In this document: positions 8,206 to 21,218 of the stretch, piece after piece
Position numbering within the stretch: the stretch's first letter is position 1
How the letters are laid out: every line of letters begins with the position of its first letter
Origin: Halopseudomonas nanhaiensis
Lineage (GTDB): Bacteria > Pseudomonadota > Gammaproteobacteria > Pseudomonadales > Pseudomonadaceae
Direction: 5' to 3'
NCBI RefSeq assembly: GCF_020025155.1
Contig: NZ_CP073751.1
Coordinates: 3,535,501 to 3,599,500, forward strand
DNA: 64,000 bases
Translations under genes and position numbers: made by a program
The notes under the pieces: generated by a model
Databases searched by the model: none
What the model saw: the letters and a program-made list of their open reading frames with translations, nothing else
Told to the model about the DNA's origin: nothing

Positions 8206-9494
8206 ACCATTCGAGAGCACTGTCGATTCTGGGCATGGCGGTATTGCTGAGTGCATGCGGAGGCGATGACGAGAATCCGGTGGCCTACGGACCCGACCCG
8301 ACCCTGCCGGAACCGGAGAGGGGTCTGCTGCCGAGCATGAAGATCGCCGAGCCGACACCCTGGGGCGATGCCCAGCCGACGGTTCCGGACAACTTCACCG
8401 TAACGGCCATCGCTACTGATCTGAAGATTCCGCGTCAGACGATCGTGCTGCCAAACGGGGACATCCTCGTTGCCGAGGGCCGCGGAGGCAACGCGCCCAA
8501 GCTCAAGCCCAAGGACGTCATCGCCGGCTATATCAAATCCAAGGGCACCACCTCGGTGGAAAGCGGCAATCGCCTCACGCTCCTGCGTGATGCGGACGGC
8601 AATGGCGAGTATGAAGAGCAGACCGTGTATGCCGACGACCTGAATGCACCCTACGGCCTCGCTCTGGTTGGCAACGATCTGTATGTCGCCAACCAGGATG
8701 CGCTGGTTAGATTCGATTATGAGGAAGGCCAGACGCAGGCGAGCGGGCCTCCGGAAAAGATCATCGACCTGCCTTCGCAGATCAACCATCACTGGACCAA
8801 GGCCATGACCGCCAGCGCCGATGGCCAGTATCTGTATATCGGTATTGGCTCGAACAGCAACATTACCGAGCGCGGGATGGAGGCGGAGGTCGATCGAGCC
8901 GTGGTATGGCAGGTGAACACCGAAACCCGCGCCTACAAGCCCTACGCCACCGGTTTGCGCAATCCCACGGCACTGACCATTCATCCCGATACCCAGCAGC
9001 TCTGGGCGGTGGTCAACGAGCGCGATGAACTCGGTCCCGATCTGGTCCCGGACTATCTGACGTCGGTTCAGGAAGGCGGGTTTTACGGATGGCCCTACGC
9101 CTACTGGGGCCAGAACGTCGATCCACGGGTCCGCCCACAGGACGATGAAAAGGTCGCCGCATCGATCACCCCCGACTACGCTCTCGGCTCCCACGTAGCA
9201 GCCCTCGGCGTGGATTTCTCCGACGGAGCCTTTGGCGGTCAGTTCGGCGAGGGCGCCTTTGTCGGCGAGCACGGTAGCTGGAACCGCGACGATCCATCCG
9301 GCTACAAGGTGGTCTTCGTGCCGTTCAGCGACGGACGCCCGTCGGGCGATCCTGTCGACTTCGTGACCGGGTTCCGTACCGAGGAAGGCAAGACGCGCGG
9401 CAGACCGGTCGGCGTGACCGTGGACCCGCAAGGCGCGCTGATTGTCGCGGATGATCTGGCAAACGTGGTCTGGCGGGTGACTCCCACCCGGTGA
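8202..9494 (+). CDS. PQQ-type sugar dehydrogenase-like lipoprotein (L-sorbosone dehydrogenase family)
   Basis: 430 residues. An N-terminal lipoprotein signal ends in the lipobox LLSAC (Cys at about 19), placing it in the periplasm on a membrane. The rest is a six-bladed beta-propeller of the soluble glucose/sorbosone dehydrogenase family, with repeats such as LPNGDILVAEGRGG, DLNAPYGLAL, GLRNPTALTIHP, FYGWPYAYWGQN and GEHGSWNRDDPSGYKV. Relatives oxidise aldoses or sorbosone with PQQ and pass electrons to the respiratory chain; the substrate here is unknown. Start codon and ribosome site (GGAGG) lie inside the DUF2231 gene, with a 4-base overlap. A hairpin follows at 9559-9587. Confidence 0.85.
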   Translation: MNHSRALSILGMAVLLSACGGDDENPVAYGPDPTLPEPERGLLPSMKIAEPTPWGDAQPTVPDNFTVTAIATDLKIPRQTIVLPNGDILVAEGRGGNAPKLKPKDVIAGYIKSKGTTSVESGNRLTLLRDADGNGEYEEQTVYADDLNAPYGLALVGNDLYVANQDALVRFDYEEGQTQASGPPEKIIDLPSQINHHWTKAMTASADGQYLYIGIGSNSNITERGMEAEVDRAVVWQVNTETRAYKPYATGLRNPTALTIHPDTQQLWAVVNERDELGPDLVPDYLTSVQEGGFYGWPYAYWGQNVDPRVRPQDDEKVAASITPDYALGSHVAALGVDFSDGAFGGQFGEGAFVGEHGSWNRDDPSGYKVVFVPFSDGRPSGDPVDFVTGFRTEEGKTRGRPVGVTVDPQGALIVADDLANVVWRVTPTR

Positions 9495-9558
9495 GCGGTG
9501 GTTGGCACAAAGCCGACGGCCGGCAAGGCCGTCCGGCTGCAAGTGTGCGCTATTGCCT

Positions 9559-9587
9559 GTGGCGCGGGTCGCTTTAACCCGCGCCAC
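9559..9587 (+). terminator. Hairpin terminator after the sugar dehydrogenase gene
   Basis: A 10-bp stem (GTGGCGCGGG / CCCGCGCCAC) with a 9-base loop, followed by a T-rich stretch (GGTTTATTCTT), lies between the sugar dehydrogenase stop and the M23 peptidase start. Confidence 0.6.
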
Positions 9588-9630
9588 GGTTTATTCTTGG
9601 CGCTCATCAACCCATTACGGTTTGCAACGG

Positions 9631-10524
9631 ATGCGTGCCTTCCTTCTGGTGAGTGCCTTGCTGCTGGCCAGCCCCGCCCTCCTCGCTTCGACCATTTACA
9701 AGTACACCGACGCCAACGGCGTGGTGACCTATACCGATCGCAAGGTGCTGGGCGCCAAGGTGATCGTGTTCCAGGACGCGATGGTCGAAAACAACGATCA
9801 GCAGGTCTACGTCTCCACCAAAAAACATGACGGCGGCGAGACGTTGATCGTGCATAACGATCTCTACGCTCCGGTCGAGATCGAGCTGAAGATCGAGTCG
9901 GCGCGCAACGTAAGCGGCGTCCCGGCCAAACCGATTCGCTGGGTGCTGACTCCGCGCCAGAGCATGCGACTGCTGACGCTAGTGCCCACTGGCGAAGGCA
10001 AGGCCGACTACCGTTACAAGCTGCGCTACGCCCTGGGCGACCCGCGCGCCCAGCATGCCACCGCGCGCTACCCCTTGCCCTGGCGCGGCGGCCCGTTTCG
10101 CGTGACCCAGGGTCCGGGTGGGAAATACAGCCATACCGGCGCAAAGGGTCGCTTCGCCATCGATATCGCCATGCCGGTAGGCACACCGATTCTGGCATCG
10201 CGCCCGGGCGTGGTGGTGAAGACCGAGAATCAGCAGACTGGCCGTGGCAACAATCCGGCAGGCAACTTCGTGCGGGTCCTGCACGACGACGGCACCATGG
10301 GCGTCTACCTGCATCTCAAGCAGGGTTCGGTTGCGGTGCGCGAGGGGCAGCGGGTGGACGCCGGAAGCCTGCTCGCCCTGTCGGGCAATACCGGTAACAG
10401 CACCGGCCCGCACCTGCACTTCGTTGTACAGCGGAACGTCGGACTTGAAACCGTCTCGATTCCGTTCGAGTTCGCCCAGCCGGTAGACAGTCTGCCGAAC
10501 TTCGCCGTGGGGGGCGAGCGCTAG
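9631..10524 (+). CDS. Secreted M23-family metalloendopeptidase with N-terminal DUF4124 domain
   Basis: 297 residues. A signal peptide (cleavage near residue 19, after LLA) is followed by a DUF4124 module (IYKYTDANGVVTYTDR), a beta-rich linker and a LytM/M23 domain. Zinc ligands fit H168 and D178 in HTGAKGRFAID and the HLH motif H261/H263 in GPHLHF, so the enzyme should be an active periplasmic peptidoglycan endopeptidase. The ATG at 9631 was chosen because the signal peptide begins there; upstream codons in frame give no export signal. It is followed by a strong two-way terminator shared with rpmG. Confidence 0.88.
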   Translation: MRAFLLVSALLLASPALLASTIYKYTDANGVVTYTDRKVLGAKVIVFQDAMVENNDQQVYVSTKKHDGGETLIVHNDLYAPVEIELKIESARNVSGVPAKPIRWVLTPRQSMRLLTLVPTGEGKADYRYKLRYALGDPRAQHATARYPLPWRGGPFRVTQGPGGKYSHTGAKGRFAIDIAMPVGTPILASRPGVVVKTENQQTGRGNNPAGNFVRVLHDDGTMGVYLHLKQGSVAVREGQRVDAGSLLALSGNTGNSTGPHLHFVVQRNVGLETVSIPFEFAQPVDSLPNFAVGGER

Positions 10525-10551
10525 CAGTAGCCGGCAGTCCGGCTTTCAGGC

Positions 10552-10584
10552 AATAAAAAACCCGCACATGGCGGGTTTTTTATT
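10552..10584. terminator. Bidirectional rho-independent terminator
   Basis: A perfect 14-bp inverted repeat (AATAAAAAACCCGC / GCGGGTTTTTTATT, loop ACATG) provides U tracts on both strands. It ends transcripts of the M23 peptidase gene (plus) and rpmB-rpmG (minus). Confidence 0.93.
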
Positions 10585-10596
10585 GGGAGCAAGACC

Positions 10597-10752
10597 TTAT
10601 TTGATCTTGGCTTCCTTGTACATCACGTGCTTGCGGACGACCGGATCAAATTTCTTGATTTCGATCTTGTCCGGGGTGGTGCGCTTGTTCTTGTCGGTAG
10701 TGTAAAAGTGACCAGTACCGGCAGAGGACACCAAACGAATCAATTCACGCAT
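10597..10752 (-). CDS. rpmG: 50S ribosomal protein L33
   Basis: 51 residues, translated by me from the minus strand (begins [17 protein letters not shown], ends VMYKEAKIK). This is the normal bacterial L33 length and sequence, a basic protein of the large subunit near the E site. It lacks the CxxC pairs of zinc-binding L33, so it is the zinc-independent form. It lies 11 bases downstream of rpmB, forming the standard rpmB-rpmG operon, and ends at the shared terminator. Confidence 0.97.
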   Translation of the reverse strand: MRELIRLVSSAGTGHFYTTDKNKRTTPDKIEIKKFDPVVRKHVMYKEAKIK

Positions 10753-10763
10753 GGTTCTGCTCC

Positions 10764-11000
10764 TTAAACTTTTTCGCCGCGGGCGCGCAGCTCGGCCAGC
10801 ACAACTTCGATGCCGCGCTTGTCGATGATGCGCATGCCCTTGGCAGAGGTGCGCAGACGTACGAAGCGCTTCTCCGACTCAACCCAGAAGCGGTGATGCT
10901 GCAGGTTAGGCAGAAAACGACGCTTGGTTCTGTTGTTAGCGTGGGAAACGTTGTTCCCAGTCACCGGACCCTTGCCGGTCACTTGACATACTCGAGACAT
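10764..11000 (-). CDS. rpmB: 50S ribosomal protein L28
   Basis: 78 residues, the usual size. The N-terminus [20 protein letters not shown] and the central [13 protein letters not shown] are diagnostic for L28, which helps assemble the large subunit. The start is preceded by a GGAGAG-type ribosome site. It is the first gene of rpmB-rpmG on the minus strand; the 183 bases toward radC should hold its promoter. Confidence 0.97.
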   Translation of the reverse strand: MSRVCQVTGKGPVTGNNVSHANNRTKRRFLPNLQHHRFWVESEKRFVRLRTSAKGMRIIDKRGIEVVLAELRARGEKV

Positions 11001-11183
11001 GGTTAACCCTCTCCAACCACTTGCCCAACCCGAACTGGTTGGAAGCCATAAAAGAATCTGTTGTCCAGCCGGGGCAATGGAAAAGCGCTACCTGTCAGCA
11101 CCTGAAATAAGGCGAAGCGGGCGCAGCCCCGAGAAGAGCGGAGCTTTATACCAAAACCCGCGCCGCGAGGCAACGCTTTTCCT

Positions 11184-11858
11184 TCACAGCAAACCTCGTT
11201 CGGCAAAGGATACCGGCTCGCCGTCGCCAATCACCAGATGATCGAGCACCCGTATATCCACTGTCGCCAGCGACTCGCGCAGACGTCGGGTCAACATCAG
11301 GTCGGACTGGCTGGGTTCGGCGACCCCCGACGGATGGTTGTGGGTCAGTATCAGTGCAGCGGCATTCAGCGCCAGGGCGCGCTTGACCACCTCCCGCGGA
11401 TAGACGCTGGCACTGTCGAGCGTCCCCCGGAACAGCTCCTCGAAAGCGATGACCCGATGCTGGTTGTCCAGAAACAGGCAGGCGAACACCTCGTGCGGCA
11501 GACTCATCAACCGGCTGCGCAGATACGCACGTACCGCCCCGGGGGATGTCAGTGCATCGCCGCGCTGCAGGTCCTCATATAAATGCCGGCGGGCCATTTC
11601 CATCACGGCCTGCAGTTGCACAAACTTGGCCGGACCAAGCCCGGCGTGTCGGCAGAAAGACGTCAGATCAGCCTGAACCAGAGCACGCAGGCTGCCGAAG
11701 CCGGCAAGCAGATCTCGAGCCAGGTCCACGGCGCTACGGCCCGGCACACCGGTACGCAGGAAGATCGCCAGCAATTCGGCATCGGACAGCGCAGCTGCGC
11801 CCTGTTTGAGGAGTTTTTCGCGGGGTCGCTCGGACAGCGGCCAGTCAGTAATCGGCAT
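11184..11858 (-). CDS. radC: RadC family JAB-domain protein
   Basis: 224 residues. An N-terminal helix-hairpin-helix region ([14 protein letters not shown]) precedes a JAB1/MPN domain with the metal-binding motif HNHPSG...SQSD. RadC was named as a DNA repair protein, but its role is unsettled; recombination or fork functions have been proposed. The ATG at 11858 gives the usual MPITDWP start; a start nine residues upstream is also open. It diverges from coaBC across 186 bases, as in other Pseudomonas. Confidence 0.9.
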   Translation of the reverse strand: MPITDWPLSERPREKLLKQGAAALSDAELLAIFLRTGVPGRSAVDLARDLLAGFGSLRALVQADLTSFCRHAGLGPAKFVQLQAVMEMARRHLYEDLQRGDALTSPGAVRAYLRSRLMSLPHEVFACLFLDNQHRVIAFEELFRGTLDSASVYPREVVKRALALNAAALILTHNHPSGVAEPSQSDLMLTRRLRESLATVDIRVLDHLVIGDGEPVSFAERGLL

Positions 11859-12044
11859 GGGCAGAATCCTTGCAGATGCCGGCACGTACTTCCTGTTCGC
11901 GCCTGTATGCGGGAGTGGCGATTATAGGGTGTCCCGCACCGCGGCGTCGACCCGTGAAAGCAGCGCCACGGGCCTGCCCGTATGGTATCGTAGCGGGCAT
12001 TCAGGCGCGCCCGGACCATGGGCGCCGGGCGGCGGGAGCGAAGC

Positions 12045-13250
12045 ATGCAGCGGTTGTTGAACAAGCAGGTTGTGCTAGGCGTCAGTGGCGGGATCGCCGC
12101 CTACAAGAGCGCGGAACTGGTCCGCCGGCTGCGCGATGCGGGCGCCCAGGTTCGCGTGGTCATGACCCAGGCTGCCCGTGAGTTCATCACCCCCCTGACG
12201 CTGCAGGCACTCTCCGGCCACCCGGTGCATGGCGATCTGCTCGACCCCGCCGCCGAAGCAGCGATGGGACATATCGAGCTGGCGCGCTGGGCCGACCTGG
12301 TGCTGATCGCTCCTGCAACCGCCGATCTCATGGCGCGGCTGGCGCAGGGCCGTGGCGACGATCTGCTCACCACGCTCGTTCTCGCCACCGATGCCCAGAT
12401 TGCCATCGCTCCGGCGATGAATCAGGCCATGTGGCGCGACCCTGCCACCCAGGCCAACCTGTCTGTACTCCTCGAGCGTGACGTGAAGGTCTTCGGCCCT
12501 GCGGCCGGCGAGCAGGCCTGCGGCGATATCGGGCCCGGCCGCATGCTCGAGCCTGCGGATATCGCGGCCCGGTCGGCCGAGTGTTTCGAGCGCGGGCTGC
12601 TGGCCGGCCGGCATGTGCTGATCAATGCGGGGCCAACGCGCGAAGCCATCGATCCGGTGCGCTACATCTCCAATCACAGTTCGGGGAAAATGGGCTTCGC
12701 CCTTGCCGCCGCCGCAGCGGAGGCCGGCGCCCGCGTGACGCTGGTAGCCGGACCGGTGCATTTGCCCACGCCCCCGCGCGTTCACCGCGTCGACGTGGTC
12801 AGCGCCCTGGACATGCTTGCTGCCTGTGAAGCCGCGCTGCCGGCGGATCTGTTCATCGCCTCCGCGGCGGTGGCCGACTACCGTCCGGTCGCCTGCGCCG
12901 AAGGCAAGCTCAAGAAGGAGCCAGGCAGCGACGCCGGGATGACGCTGGAGCTGGTGCGTAACCCGGACATCCTGGCGACCCTGGCCAGGCATCCGCAACG
13001 GCCCTGGTGCGTCGGCTTTGCTGCCGAAACCCACGATGTCCTGAGTTACGCCACGGAGAAGTTGCAGCGCAAGAACCTTGAACTGATCATCGCCAATGAT
13101 GTCAGTTCGACATCAATCGGTTTCAATAGCGACGACAACGCCGTTACGCTGATCGATCGCAGCCTCACGCCACAATCGCTGCCCCAGGCGAGCAAGCAGA
13201 AGCTGGCGCGCCAGATCATTGCCTTCATTGCCGGCCAGCTGAACGCATAA
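12045..13250 (+). CDS. coaBC: Bifunctional phosphopantothenoylcysteine decarboxylase / synthetase CoaBC
   Basis: 401 residues. The first half is the FMN-dependent decarboxylase CoaC ([21 protein letters not shown] with the catalytic histidine, APAMNQAMW, and the flap Cys in GEQACGDIG). The second half is CoaB, which ligates cysteine to phosphopantothenate using CTP ([24 protein letters not shown] dimer region, KLKKEP). It carries out two successive steps of coenzyme A synthesis. The ATG at 12045 follows GGGAG. It heads a close-packed operon with dut (14-base gap), algC, argB and a thioesterase gene. Confidence 0.96.
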   Translation: MQRLLNKQVVLGVSGGIAAYKSAELVRRLRDAGAQVRVVMTQAAREFITPLTLQALSGHPVHGDLLDPAAEAAMGHIELARWADLVLIAPATADLMARLAQGRGDDLLTTLVLATDAQIAIAPAMNQAMWRDPATQANLSVLLERDVKVFGPAAGEQACGDIGPGRMLEPADIAARSAECFERGLLAGRHVLINAGPTREAIDPVRYISNHSSGKMGFALAAAAAEAGARVTLVAGPVHLPTPPRVHRVDVVSALDMLAACEAALPADLFIASAAVADYRPVACAEGKLKKEPGSDAGMTLELVRNPDILATLARHPQRPWCVGFAAETHDVLSYATEKLQRKNLELIIANDVSSTSIGFNSDDNAVTLIDRSLTPQSLPQASKQKLARQIIAFIAGQLNA

Positions 13251-13264
13251 CAACAAGGATAGCC

Positions 13265-13720
13265 ATGCACGCTCTCAAAGCCCGAATTCTCGACCCTAGG
13301 CTGGGTGACCAGTGGCCATTGCCGGCCTATGCCACACAAGGCTCGGCAGGCCTCGACCTGCGCGCAATGCTCGATCAGCCGCTGACGCTGGAGCCGGGGC
13401 AGACACAGCTGCTGCCAACCGGTCTGGCGATTCACATTGCCGACCCCGGGCTGGCGGCGCTGATCCTTCCGCGTTCGGGTCTGGGCCACAAGCACGGCAT
13501 CGTGCTGGGCAACCTGGTCGGCCTGATCGACTCGGATTATCAGGGTGAATTGATGGTGTCGTGCTGGAACCGCGGCCAGAGTGCCTTCACGATCGAGCCG
13601 GGCGAGCGGATCGCGCAACTGGTGTTGGTCCCGGTGCTGCAGGCGCGTATCGACATCGTCGAATCATTCGACGACAGTCAGCGCGGCGCCGGCGGATTCG
13701 GCCATACTGGCAGCCACTAA
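13265..13720 (+). CDS. dut: Deoxyuridine 5'-triphosphate nucleotidohydrolase (dUTPase)
   Basis: 151 residues, homotrimeric dUTPase that hydrolyses dUTP to dUMP and PPi, keeping uracil out of DNA and feeding dTMP synthesis. All five motifs are visible: [26 protein letters not shown] with the catalytic Asp, ERIAQLV, and the C-terminal [10 protein letters not shown]. It lies between coaBC and algC, the standard gene order in gammaproteobacteria. Confidence 0.97.
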   Translation: MHALKARILDPRLGDQWPLPAYATQGSAGLDLRAMLDQPLTLEPGQTQLLPTGLAIHIADPGLAALILPRSGLGHKHGIVLGNLVGLIDSDYQGELMVSCWNRGQSAFTIEPGERIAQLVLVPVLQARIDIVESFDDSQRGAGGFGHTGSH

Positions 13721-13751
13721 CAACAATACGAAGCAGGGAGGCGTTACGGAA

Positions 13752-17631
<3,880 letters not shown>

Positions 17632-17649
17632 CGCAACCCTGCGAGCGCG

Positions 17650-18252
17650 CTAGCGCGGTTGCATGTCACCGGTGAGCGCGACCAGACGGTCGCGCTGACG
17701 GGCGAATGCTGCATTGACCTCGATTATCTCGTCGCGCTTGCTGCTGATCAGGCGCTGCAGCCGCACTACTTCCGCGTCCACTTCGTTCAGCTCCGCGATG
17801 AGCCGCTCCTCGACCTTGCGGCCGGCACGCTCCTGAGCGGCCGCGCGTGCCTGCAACTCATCACGCTGGTCGCGCAACGCAGCGATATTGCCTTCGGTGG
17901 TGGTAATCAGGTTCTCGATCTGGACGATCTGCCGCTGGTGGGCGCGATCAAGGTCGCTCGGACTGCTGTAGAGGCGCAACAGTGTGGCATCAGCGGCGCG
18001 CTGACGTTCCTGATCGGCGCGCGCCTGGCGAGCGGCTTCGCGCTCCTCCGGCGTCGGTGCTGCGGGGATGACCTGCTTCACGCGGCCCTGCGCATCCAAT
18101 ACTTCGTACCCACGACTGACAAACTCGGCCGGCACGCGGCTATCGAGTACCGTGGTACCACGGTCGTCAACGTAGCGATACAGGTCCGCCTGCGCCAGCA
18201 ACGGAACACTGCCCAACACGCCGAGACTTACCCAGTACAGCAGCTTGCGCAT
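17650..18252 (-). CDS. Exported DUF4124 coiled-coil protein
   Basis: 200 residues. A signal peptide (MRKLLYWVSLGVLGSVPLLAQA) precedes a DUF4124 module (LYRYVDDRGTTVLDSRVP), then a long charged, heptad-like helical region that should form a coiled coil (about 80-190). It is probably periplasmic with unknown function. I chose the ATG at 18252 because only that start gives a signal peptide, though the frame is open to 18462. It lies 43 bases downstream of pyrE on the same strand and may be co-transcribed. Another DUF4124 module occurs in the M23 peptidase at 9631-10524. Confidence 0.78.
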   Translation of the reverse strand: MRKLLYWVSLGVLGSVPLLAQADLYRYVDDRGTTVLDSRVPAEFVSRGYEVLDAQGRVKQVIPAAPTPEEREAARQARADQERQRAADATLLRLYSSPSDLDRAHQRQIVQIENLITTTEGNIAALRDQRDELQARAAAQERAGRKVEERLIAELNEVDAEVVRLQRLISSKRDEIIEVNAAFARQRDRLVALTGDMQPR

Positions 18253-18295
18253 AACCCGGACACCCCATCCTGGAGCTTGACGCTCAAGATCTAGT

Positions 18296-18940
18296 TCAAA
18301 TTCCGTACTGAGCCCGATACGCCTGCACCGCAGGCAGATGGTGACGCAGCTCGGCATCTTCTTCGAGGAACGCCAGGACCTGGGTAAGTGAAGCAATGCT
18401 GACGACCGGAATGCCGAAATCACGCTCGACTTCCTGAATGGCCGACAGCTCACCCTGGCCACGCTCTTCCCGATTCAACGCAATCATCACCGCAGCGGGC
18501 GTAGCGCCGGCCGCACGGATAATCTCGATGACTTCACGTACGGCGGTGCCTGCGGTGATGACATCGTCGATGATCAGCACGCGCCCCTGCAGCGGCGCCC
18601 CTACGAGAGAGCCGCCTTCACCATGATCCTTGGCTTCCTTGCGGTTGTAGCAGTAGGGCAGGTTGCGATCAAAACTCTCCGCAAGTGATACCGACGTAAC
18701 GGCAGCCAGCGGAATACCTTTATAGGCGGGCCCGAAAATAACGTCCACTTCGTCGAGATCACTGTGGATGAAGGCCTGCGCATAGAAGCGCGCGAGCCGT
18801 CCCAGCGAGGTGCCGTCATTGAACAGACCGGCGTTGAAGAAGTACGGACTCTTGCGACCGGACTTGAGGGTGAATTCGCCGAAGCGCAAAACATTGCGAT
18901 CGAGTGCAAAGCGAATGAACTCTCGTTGATATTCCTGCAT
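18296..18940 (-). CDS. pyrE: Orotate phosphoribosyltransferase
   Basis: 214 residues. Converts orotate and PRPP to OMP in pyrimidine synthesis. The PRPP-binding motif [13 protein letters not shown] is clear, with [18 protein letters not shown] at the N-terminus and the catalytic loop [13 protein letters not shown]. The ATG at 18940 gives the conserved MQEYQREFI start; an ATG 14 residues upstream is also in frame. It diverges from crc over 69 bases, an arrangement conserved in Pseudomonas. Confidence 0.96.
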   Translation of the reverse strand: MQEYQREFIRFALDRNVLRFGEFTLKSGRKSPYFFNAGLFNDGTSLGRLARFYAQAFIHSDLDEVDVIFGPAYKGIPLAAVTSVSLAESFDRNLPYCYNRKEAKDHGEGGSLVGAPLQGRVLIIDDVITAGTAVREVIEIIRAAGATPAAVMIALNREERGQGELSAIQEVERDFGIPVVSIASLTQVLAFLEEDAELRHHLPAVQAYRAQYGI

Positions 18941-19009
18941 CCCACCCTCTTCTAACAAAAAGCCCGCAAGCTCGGTTATCATACACGCTCGATTTCAGGG
19001 GAGCCATGC

Positions 19010-19789
19010 ATGCGAATCATCAGTCTGAATGTCAACGGCGTCGAGGCTGCCGCGGCCCGGGGTCTGTTCGACTGGCTGCGCACACAGGATGCCGATGTCA
19101 TCTGTCTGCAGGATATTCGCGTCACCGCTCCCGAACTGGAACAGGACCCGTACTGGATCGACGGCTACTGGCAGTACTGTTTCGAGGCGGAGGTTCCGAG
19201 CCAGGGTGGCGTGGCGATCTACACCAAGATCCAGCCCAAGGCGATCATCATGGGCCTTGGGTTCGAGCTGGCCGACCGATATGGCCGCTTCATTCAGGCC
19301 GACTTCGACAAGGTCAGCATCGGCTGCCTGCTGCTGCCCTCGGGTCGCAACGGGGATGCGGACCTGAACCAGAAATTCAAGTTCATGAACGACTTCACCG
19401 GGTACCTGAACAAGCAGCGCCGCAAGCGTCGCGAATTCATCTACTGCGGGTCACTGCACGTCGCACATCTGAAGCTGGACGTGAAGAACTGGCGCGACTG
19501 CCAGCATCAGCCAGGCTTCATGGCGCCGGAACGGGCCTGGATGGACGAGATCTTCGGCAACATGGGTTATGTCGATGCGCTGCGCGAGGTCACCCGTGAA
19601 TCCGATCTGTACAGCTGGTGGCCGGACAGCGAACAGGCCCAGGATCTGAACCTGGGGCTGCGCTTTGACTACCAGTTCCTGACCCCCGGCCTGCGGCGCT
19701 TCGTCAAGAATGCGCAGATACCGCGCAAGGTCCGCTTCTCCGAGCACGCCCCGGTCATCATCGATTACGACTGGACCCTGAGCATTTAG
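19010..19789 (+). CDS. crc: Catabolite repression control protein Crc
   Basis: 259 residues of the exonuclease/endonuclease/phosphatase fold (MRIISLNVNGVEAAAARGLFDWL, DVICLQDIRV, HAPVIIDYDW). The position beside pyrE and sequence features such as NQKFKFMNDF and KQRRKRREFIYCGSL identify Crc rather than exonuclease III. In Pseudomonas, Crc acts with Hfq to block translation of mRNAs carrying catabolite activity motifs and is opposed by CrcZ-type RNAs; it has lost nuclease activity. The start is preceded by GGGGAG. A heptamer tandem repeat starts 4 bases after the stop. Confidence 0.95.
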   Translation: MRIISLNVNGVEAAAARGLFDWLRTQDADVICLQDIRVTAPELEQDPYWIDGYWQYCFEAEVPSQGGVAIYTKIQPKAIIMGLGFELADRYGRFIQADFDKVSIGCLLLPSGRNGDADLNQKFKFMNDFTGYLNKQRRKRREFIYCGSLHVAHLKLDVKNWRDCQHQPGFMAPERAWMDEIFGNMGYVDALREVTRESDLYSWWPDSEQAQDLNLGLRFDYQFLTPGLRRFVKNAQIPRKVRFSEHAPVIIDYDWTLSI

Positions 19790-19793
19790 CAGA

Positions 19794-19842
19794 AGCTGCA
19801 AGCTGCAAGCTGCAAGCTGCAAGCTGCAAGCTGCAAGCTACA
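19794..19842. repeat. Heptamer tandem repeat, AGCTGCA x 7
   Basis: Six perfect AGCTGCA copies are followed by one variant copy (AGCTACA), 49 bases in all, starting 4 bases after the crc stop. Degenerate copies (CAAGCTGCAGCCTGCAAG, and inverted GCTTGCCGCTTGGAGC) continue to about 19930. The unit is partly self-complementary (AGCT, TGCA), so transcripts may fold. It lies between crc and the convergent DUF4870 gene. Confidence 0.95.
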
Positions 19843-19931
19843 GAGCGTGACAGGCATTGCGCGTTTTCACCTACGCAAGCTGCAGCCTGCAAGGACAGCT
19901 TGCCGCTTGGAGCTCATAGCTTGCCGCTGGC

Positions 19932-20306
19932 TTACTTGATGACTCGCCAGCAGAACGGGTAGCGATAGGCCTGGCCTTCGTTGGCCTTGATCGCGGCAAT
20001 GATCATCAGCACCACCGCGCCAATCACCACCACCCAGATCAGCAGCATGCCGATGATGATCAGCATAAGCAGGAAGCAGATCAGTGCAGCAATGGTGACG
20101 CTGATCTGAAAGTTGAGTGCTTCCTTGCCCTGATCATCGATGAAGGGATGCTGGTCCTTCTTCAATTGCCAGACCAGCAGCGGGCCGATCAGGTTGCCGA
20201 AGGGTATGAGGCACCCGAGAAAGCCCGAAAGATGCGCCAGCAGTGCCCACTTGCGGGCGTCTGGGTCGGGCGTAATGAGTGGGGACTGCTCCAGTTCGTC
20301 TGTCAT
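19932..20306 (-). CDS. DUF4870 membrane protein
   Basis: 124 residues with three or four hydrophobic segments (about 22-48 and 66-110) and the family signature ARKWALLAHLSGFLGCLIPFGNLIGPLLVW near the N-terminus. It belongs to the DUF4870/Tic20-like group of small inner-membrane proteins of unknown function. It is on the minus strand between rph, upstream, and the heptamer repeat, downstream. The gap of 64 bases from rph would allow co-transcription. Confidence 0.8.
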   Translation of the reverse strand: MTDELEQSPLITPDPDARKWALLAHLSGFLGCLIPFGNLIGPLLVWQLKKDQHPFIDDQGKEALNFQISVTIAALICFLLMLIIIGMLLIWVVVIGAVVLMIIAAIKANEGQAYRYPFCWRVIK

Positions 20307-20370
20307 AGTGCGTTCCTGTCCGTCGGTTGGCTGTCATGAGGCCGGCATGGACGCAATCCCCGCGGCGCTC

Positions 20371-21093
20371 CTAGTCCTGCAGAGCCGCCGTTTGCATGGC
20401 GAACAGCTGCTCGATTCCCTGCCTGGCCAGCGCCAGCATAGCATTCAGTTCATCGCCACTGAACGGCGCCGCTTCAGCGGTGCCCTGCACTTCGATGAAA
20501 CCACCCTTGTCGGTCATCACCACGTTCAGGTCGGTGTCCGCTGCCGAGTCTTCCAGATAGTCCAGATCCAGCACCGGCTCACCCTTATGGATGCCGACCG
20601 ATACTGCTGCAATCATCTGCACGGCCGGGATCTTCTTGATCGACCCCCGCTTCTTCAGCACGCCCAGCGCATCGACCAGCGCGACGCAGGCGCCGGTGAT
20701 GGAAGCTGTACGGGTGCCGCCGTCGGCCTGAATTACGTCGCAATCGATGTGAATGGTGTTTTCGCCGATGCTGCGCAGGTCGACCGCGGCGCGCAGGGAG
20801 CGGCCGATGAGTCGCTGGATTTCGAGCGTACGACCGCCCTGCTTGCCCTTGCTGGCCTCGCGCTGCATCCGCTCGCCCGTAGCCCGTGGCAGCATACCGT
20901 ACTCGGCGGTGATCCAGCCCTGGCCGGAACCGCGCAGGAAGCGTGGAACGCCGGCCTCGACGCTGGCGGTGCAGATCACCTTGGTGTCACCGAACTCCAC
21001 CAGTACCGAACCTTCGGCGTGCTTGGTGTAACCACGGGTAAGCGTCACCGGGCGCATCTGGTTGGCGTCGCGGCCGCTGGGTCGTTTGCTCAT
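20371..21093 (-). CDS. rph: Ribonuclease PH
   Basis: 240 residues, the usual length. A phosphorolytic 3'-5' exoribonuclease that trims tRNA 3' ends. Visible family features are [40 protein letters not shown], the [13 protein letters not shown] active-site region, and [12 protein letters not shown]. It diverges from yicC across 125 bases, as in other gammaproteobacteria. The reading frame is intact to the C-terminus, unlike the frameshifted copy in E. coli K-12. Confidence 0.96.
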   Translation of the reverse strand: MSKRPSGRDANQMRPVTLTRGYTKHAEGSVLVEFGDTKVICTASVEAGVPRFLRGSGQGWITAEYGMLPRATGERMQREASKGKQGGRTLEIQRLIGRSLRAAVDLRSIGENTIHIDCDVIQADGGTRTASITGACVALVDALGVLKKRGSIKKIPAVQMIAAVSVGIHKGEPVLDLDYLEDSAADTDLNVVMTDKGGFIEVQGTAEAAPFSGDELNAMLALARQGIEQLFAMQTAALQD

Positions 21094-21218
21094 CTTGAAT
21101 CCTTGTGTACTGCGTGTATGTGCCGGTCAGTATACGCGAGCAGGCCGGGCCCGGCTGTACCGCCTTGGAGTCGCGGGAGTACAATGCCATCACACGGAAC
21201 CGGATAACGAGGCCAATG

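Noticed and set aside
8028-9587. Long minus-strand open frame antisense to the sugar dehydrogenase gene
   Set aside because: GC-rich codon bias opens the opposite strand; the translation has no recognisable domain, and the plus-strand frame is a clear family member.
19794-19842. Heptamer array considered as a CRISPR or small satellite origin
   Set aside because: The units are contiguous without spacers and there are no cas genes or DnaA boxes nearby.
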